DNA from: Coriaria nepalensis
Lineage: Eukaryota > Streptophyta > Magnoliopsida > Cucurbitales > Coriariaceae
Direction of reading: 5' to 3'
Assembly: GCA_027186245.1 (NCBI GenBank)
Contig: CP114483.1
Span: forward strand, 19,550,220-19,614,219
DNA length: 64,000 nucleotides
A model generated the notes under the pieces. The model saw only the letters and a list, made by a program, of their open reading frames with translations. It was not told the DNA's origin and searched no databases. The translations under genes were made by a program, and so were the position numbers. Shown in pieces: positions 61,430 to 64,000 of this stretch. Position 1 is the first letter of the stretch. Each line of letters opens with the position of its first letter.

Positions 61430-62310
61430 ATGTTTAAAAGGTGAATTTCGTCTGAAGTGATTTAGAATGATTTAATGAGTAAAAGAGATGCAATAATATG
61501 ACTTTAACACTAAAGCAATGTGTAGTTGCCTTCAGTAGATCAATTGCAAGTCATGCATGAAAGTCGTGTTTTAAATGCGAAAATAGAACTAGTTCGAAGT
61601 TCTTTCAAACAATTTAATGATCTGAAAAGAGTGAATAATATGCTCTCTAAGGCTAAAATAATGCATTGTTGTATTCAATAGATTAATTGCAGGTTATGTA
61701 AGAAAATCATTTTTTAAGGGCAAAAATATAATTCATTCGAATTCATTTATAATGATTTAATGACTGGAAGAGCCTCAATGACATGATTTTAATGCTAAGT
61801 AAATGTATAGTTGCCTTCAGTAGATCAACTGCAAGTTATGCATGAAAGTCATGTTTAAAAGGTGAATTTCGTCTGAAGTGATTTAGAATGATCTAATGAG
61901 TAAAAGAGATGCAATAACATGACTTTAACACTAAAACAATGTGTAGTTGCCTTCAGTAGATCAATTGCAAGTCATGCATGAAAGTCGTGTTTTAAATGCG
62001 GAAATAGAACTAGTTCGAAGTGCTTTCAAACAATTTAATGATCTGAAAAGAGTGAATAATATGCTCTCTAAGGCTAAAATAATGCATTGTTGTATTCAAT
62101 AGATTAATTGCAGGTTATGTAAGAAAATCATTTTTGAAGGGCAAAAATATAATTCGTTAGAATTCATTTATAATGATTTAATGACTGGAAGAGTCTCAAT
62201 GACATGATTTTAAGGCTAAGTAAATGTATAGTTGCCTTCAGTAGATCAACTGCAAGTTATGCACGAAAGTCATGTTTAAAAGGTGAATTTCGTCTGAAGT
62301 GATTTAGAAT
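61430..62310 (+). repeat. Three-unit-spaced duplication (1263 bp), copy 1
   Basis: This stretch matches 62693-63573. Shared rare markers are TAAAGCAATG, CATTTTTTAAGGG with TTCATTCGAATTC, ATGATCTAATGAG, AATAACATGAC, ATGCGGAAATAG, TTCGTTAGAATTC and AGAGTCTCAATG. Confidence 0.9.
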
Positions 62311-62692
62311 GATTTAATGAGTAAAAGAGATGCAATAATATGACTTTAACACTAAAACAATGTGTAGTTGCCTTCAGTAGATCAATTGCAAGTCATGCAT
62401 GAAAGTCGTGTTTTAAATGCGAAAATAGAATTAGTTCGAAGTGCTTCCAAACAATTTAATGATCTAAAAAGACTGAATGATATGCTCTTTAAGGCTAAAA
62501 TAATGCATTGTTGTATTCAATAGATTAATTGCAGGTTATGTAAGAAAATCATTTTTGAAGGGCAAAAATATAATTCGTTCGAATTCATTTATAATGATTT
62601 AATGACTAGAAGAGCCTCAATGACATGATTTTAACGCTAAGTACATGTATAGTTGCCTTCAATAGATCAACTGCAAGTTATGCACGAAAGTC

Positions 62693-63573
62693 ATGTTTAA
62701 AAGGTGAATTTCGTCTGAAGTGATTTAGAATGATTTAATGAGTAAAAGAGATGCAATAATATGACTTTAACACTAAAGCAATGTGTAGTTGCCTTCAGTA
62801 GATCAATTGCAAGTCATGCATGAAAGTCGTGTTTTAAATGCGAAAATAGAACTAGTTCGAAGTTCTTTCAAACAATTTAATGATCTGAAAAGAGTGAATA
62901 ATATGCTCTCTAAGGCTAAAATAATGCATTGTTGTATTCAATAGATTAATTGCAGGTTATGTAAGAAAATCATTTTTTAAGGGCAAAAATATAATTCATT
63001 CGAATTCATTTATAATGATTTAATGACTGGAAGAGCCTCAATGACATGATTTTAATGCTAAGTAAATGTATAGTTGCCTTCAGTAGATCAACTGCAAGTT
63101 ATGCATGAAAGTCATGTTTAAAAGGTGAATTTCGTCTGAAGTGATTTAGAATGATCTAATGAGTAAAAGAGATGCAATAACATGACTTTAACACTAAAAC
63201 AATGTGTAGTTGCCTTCAGTAGATCAATTGCAAGTCATGCATGAAAGTCGTGTTTTAAATGCGGAAATAGAACTAGTTCGAAGTGCTTTCAAACAATTTA
63301 ATGATCTGAAAAGAGTGAATAATATGCTCTCTAAGGCTAAAATAATGCATTGTTGTATTCAATAGATTAATTGCAGGTTATGTAAGAAAATCATTTTTGA
63401 AGGGCAAAAATATAATTCGTTAGAATTCATTTATAATGATTTAATGACTGGAAGAGTCTCAATGACATGATTTTAAGGCTAAGTAAATGTATAGTTGCCT
63501 TCAGTAGATCAACTGCAAGTTATGCACGAAAGTCATGTTTAAAAGGTGAATTTCGTCTGAAGTGATTTAGAAT
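62693..63573 (+). repeat. Three-unit-spaced duplication (1263 bp), copy 2
   Basis: This is the partner of 61430-62310. The match stops near 63580, where this copy has TTTAACGAG and the other TTTAATGAG, and the following B is preceded by AAGTGCATACTTGCC. Confidence 0.9.
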
Positions 63574-63914
63574 GATTTAACGAGTAAAAGAGATGCAATA
63601 ATATGACTTTAACACTAAAAAAGTGCATACTTGCCTTCAGTAGATCAATTGCAAGTCATGCATGAAAGTCGTGTTTTAAATGCGAAAATAGAACTAGTTC
63701 GAAGTGCTTTCAAACAATTTAATGATCTGAAAAGAGTGAATAATATGCTCTTTAAGGCTAAAATAATGCATTGTTGTATTCAATAGATTAATTGCAGGTT
63801 ATGTAAGAAAATCATTTTTATAGGGCAAAAATATAATTCGTTCGAATTCATTTATAATGATTTAATGACTGGAAGTGCCTCAATGACATGATTTTAATGC
63901 TAAGTAAATGTATA

Positions 63915-64000
63915 GTTGCCTTCAGTAGATCAACTGCAAGTTATGCACGAAAGTCATGTTTAAAAGGTGAATTTCGTCTGAAGTGATTTAGAATGATTTA
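63915..64000 (+). repeat. Partial A subunit at the right window edge
   Basis: These are the first 86 bases of an A subunit in standard form, cut by the window edge. The array continues to the right. Confidence 0.95.

Larger units (their letters stand above)
60545..63914 (+). repeat. Array segment, units 143-150
   Basis: Eight ABC units start at 60545, 60966, 61389, 61810, 62231, 62652, 63073 and 63494. The B at 61102 is 145 bp: one base is lost in CTCTTTAGGC and TTG is gained at its end (ATTGTTGTTGTATTC). The variants CTCTCTAAGG and GACTGGAAG are frequent here. No gene is visible. Confidence 0.95.
1..64000. repeat. Tandem satellite array, 421-bp trimeric higher-order repeat
   Basis: The window is filled by head-to-tail copies of a 421-bp unit built from subunits A (136 bp), B (143 bp) and C (142 bp). 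I mapped all subunit starts by the recurring TTGCCTTCAGTAGATC-type start of A and B and the TTGTATTCAATAGATT start of C. There are 150 complete ABC units, three BC dimers and a partial subunit at each end. All copies point the same way, and no foreign sequence interrupts them. The array continues beyond both window edges. Satellite arrays of this kind usually form centromeric or pericentromeric heterochromatin; that role here is inference. The family and organism are not recognised. Confidence 0.98.

Noticed and set aside
1..64000. CRISPR array
   Set aside because: The regular repeats have no unique spacers: the whole 421 bp repeats, and the subunits between boxes are also homologous.
1..64000. 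Inverted units or strand switches
   Set aside because: All mapped A, B and C starts read in the plus direction, and their spacing leaves no room for an inverted unit.

Overview
The whole window (1-64000) is one uninterrupted, head-to-tail tandem satellite array. I found no gene, RNA gene, transposon, CRISPR array, telomere repeat or change of orientation in it. It is AT-rich: a hand count of one A subunit gives 42 G+C in 136 bases, about 31%. A pure array of this size, with a multi-part repeat unit and near-identical internal duplications, points to eukaryotic heterochromatin, probably centromeric or pericentromeric. I do not recognise the satellite family and cannot name the organism; an insect, a plant or another eukaryote are all possible.

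The repeat is a higher-order unit of 421 bp made of three diverged subunits in fixed order: A (136 bp), B (143 bp) and C (142 bp). They descend from one ancestral monomer of about 140 bp: a 20-bp box near each subunit start agrees at 16 of 20 positions in all three, and a second box around AATGATTTAATGA is shared. I located every subunit start. The window holds the last 135 bp of a C, then 150 complete ABC units, three BC dimers lacking A (all before 3518), and the first 86 bp of an A. The lengths close exactly: 150 x 421 + 3 x 285 = 64005, and the listed small indels sum to -226, giving 63779 bp, the observed distance from the first A (136) to the last (63915).

Layout: 136-3517 irregular part with BC dimers; 3518-10672 diverged units with a six-unit repeat; 10673-19932 a mosaic with 3-, 5-, 15- and 16-unit recurrences; 19933-27369 a transition zone where B subunits with a 34-bp deletion appear; 27370-33255 two tandem copies of a seven-unit block that look identical; 33256-36550 more deleted B subunits; 36551-42865 a seven-unit block and its eight-unit copy; 42866-47474 a partial copy of 35.4-37.8 kb plus unique variants; 47475-56737 two copies of an eleven-unit block; 56738-60544 a four-unit block twice; 60545-64000 a three-unit periodicity.

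Nothing here works as a gene set. The information lies in the variants: linked B subunit types, shared rare deletions and nested block duplications record unequal crossing-over and gene conversion on at least four scales (subunit, 421-bp unit, blocks of 3-11 units, and exchange over 6-15 kb). The short open reading frames in the array are by-products of the satellite sequence.
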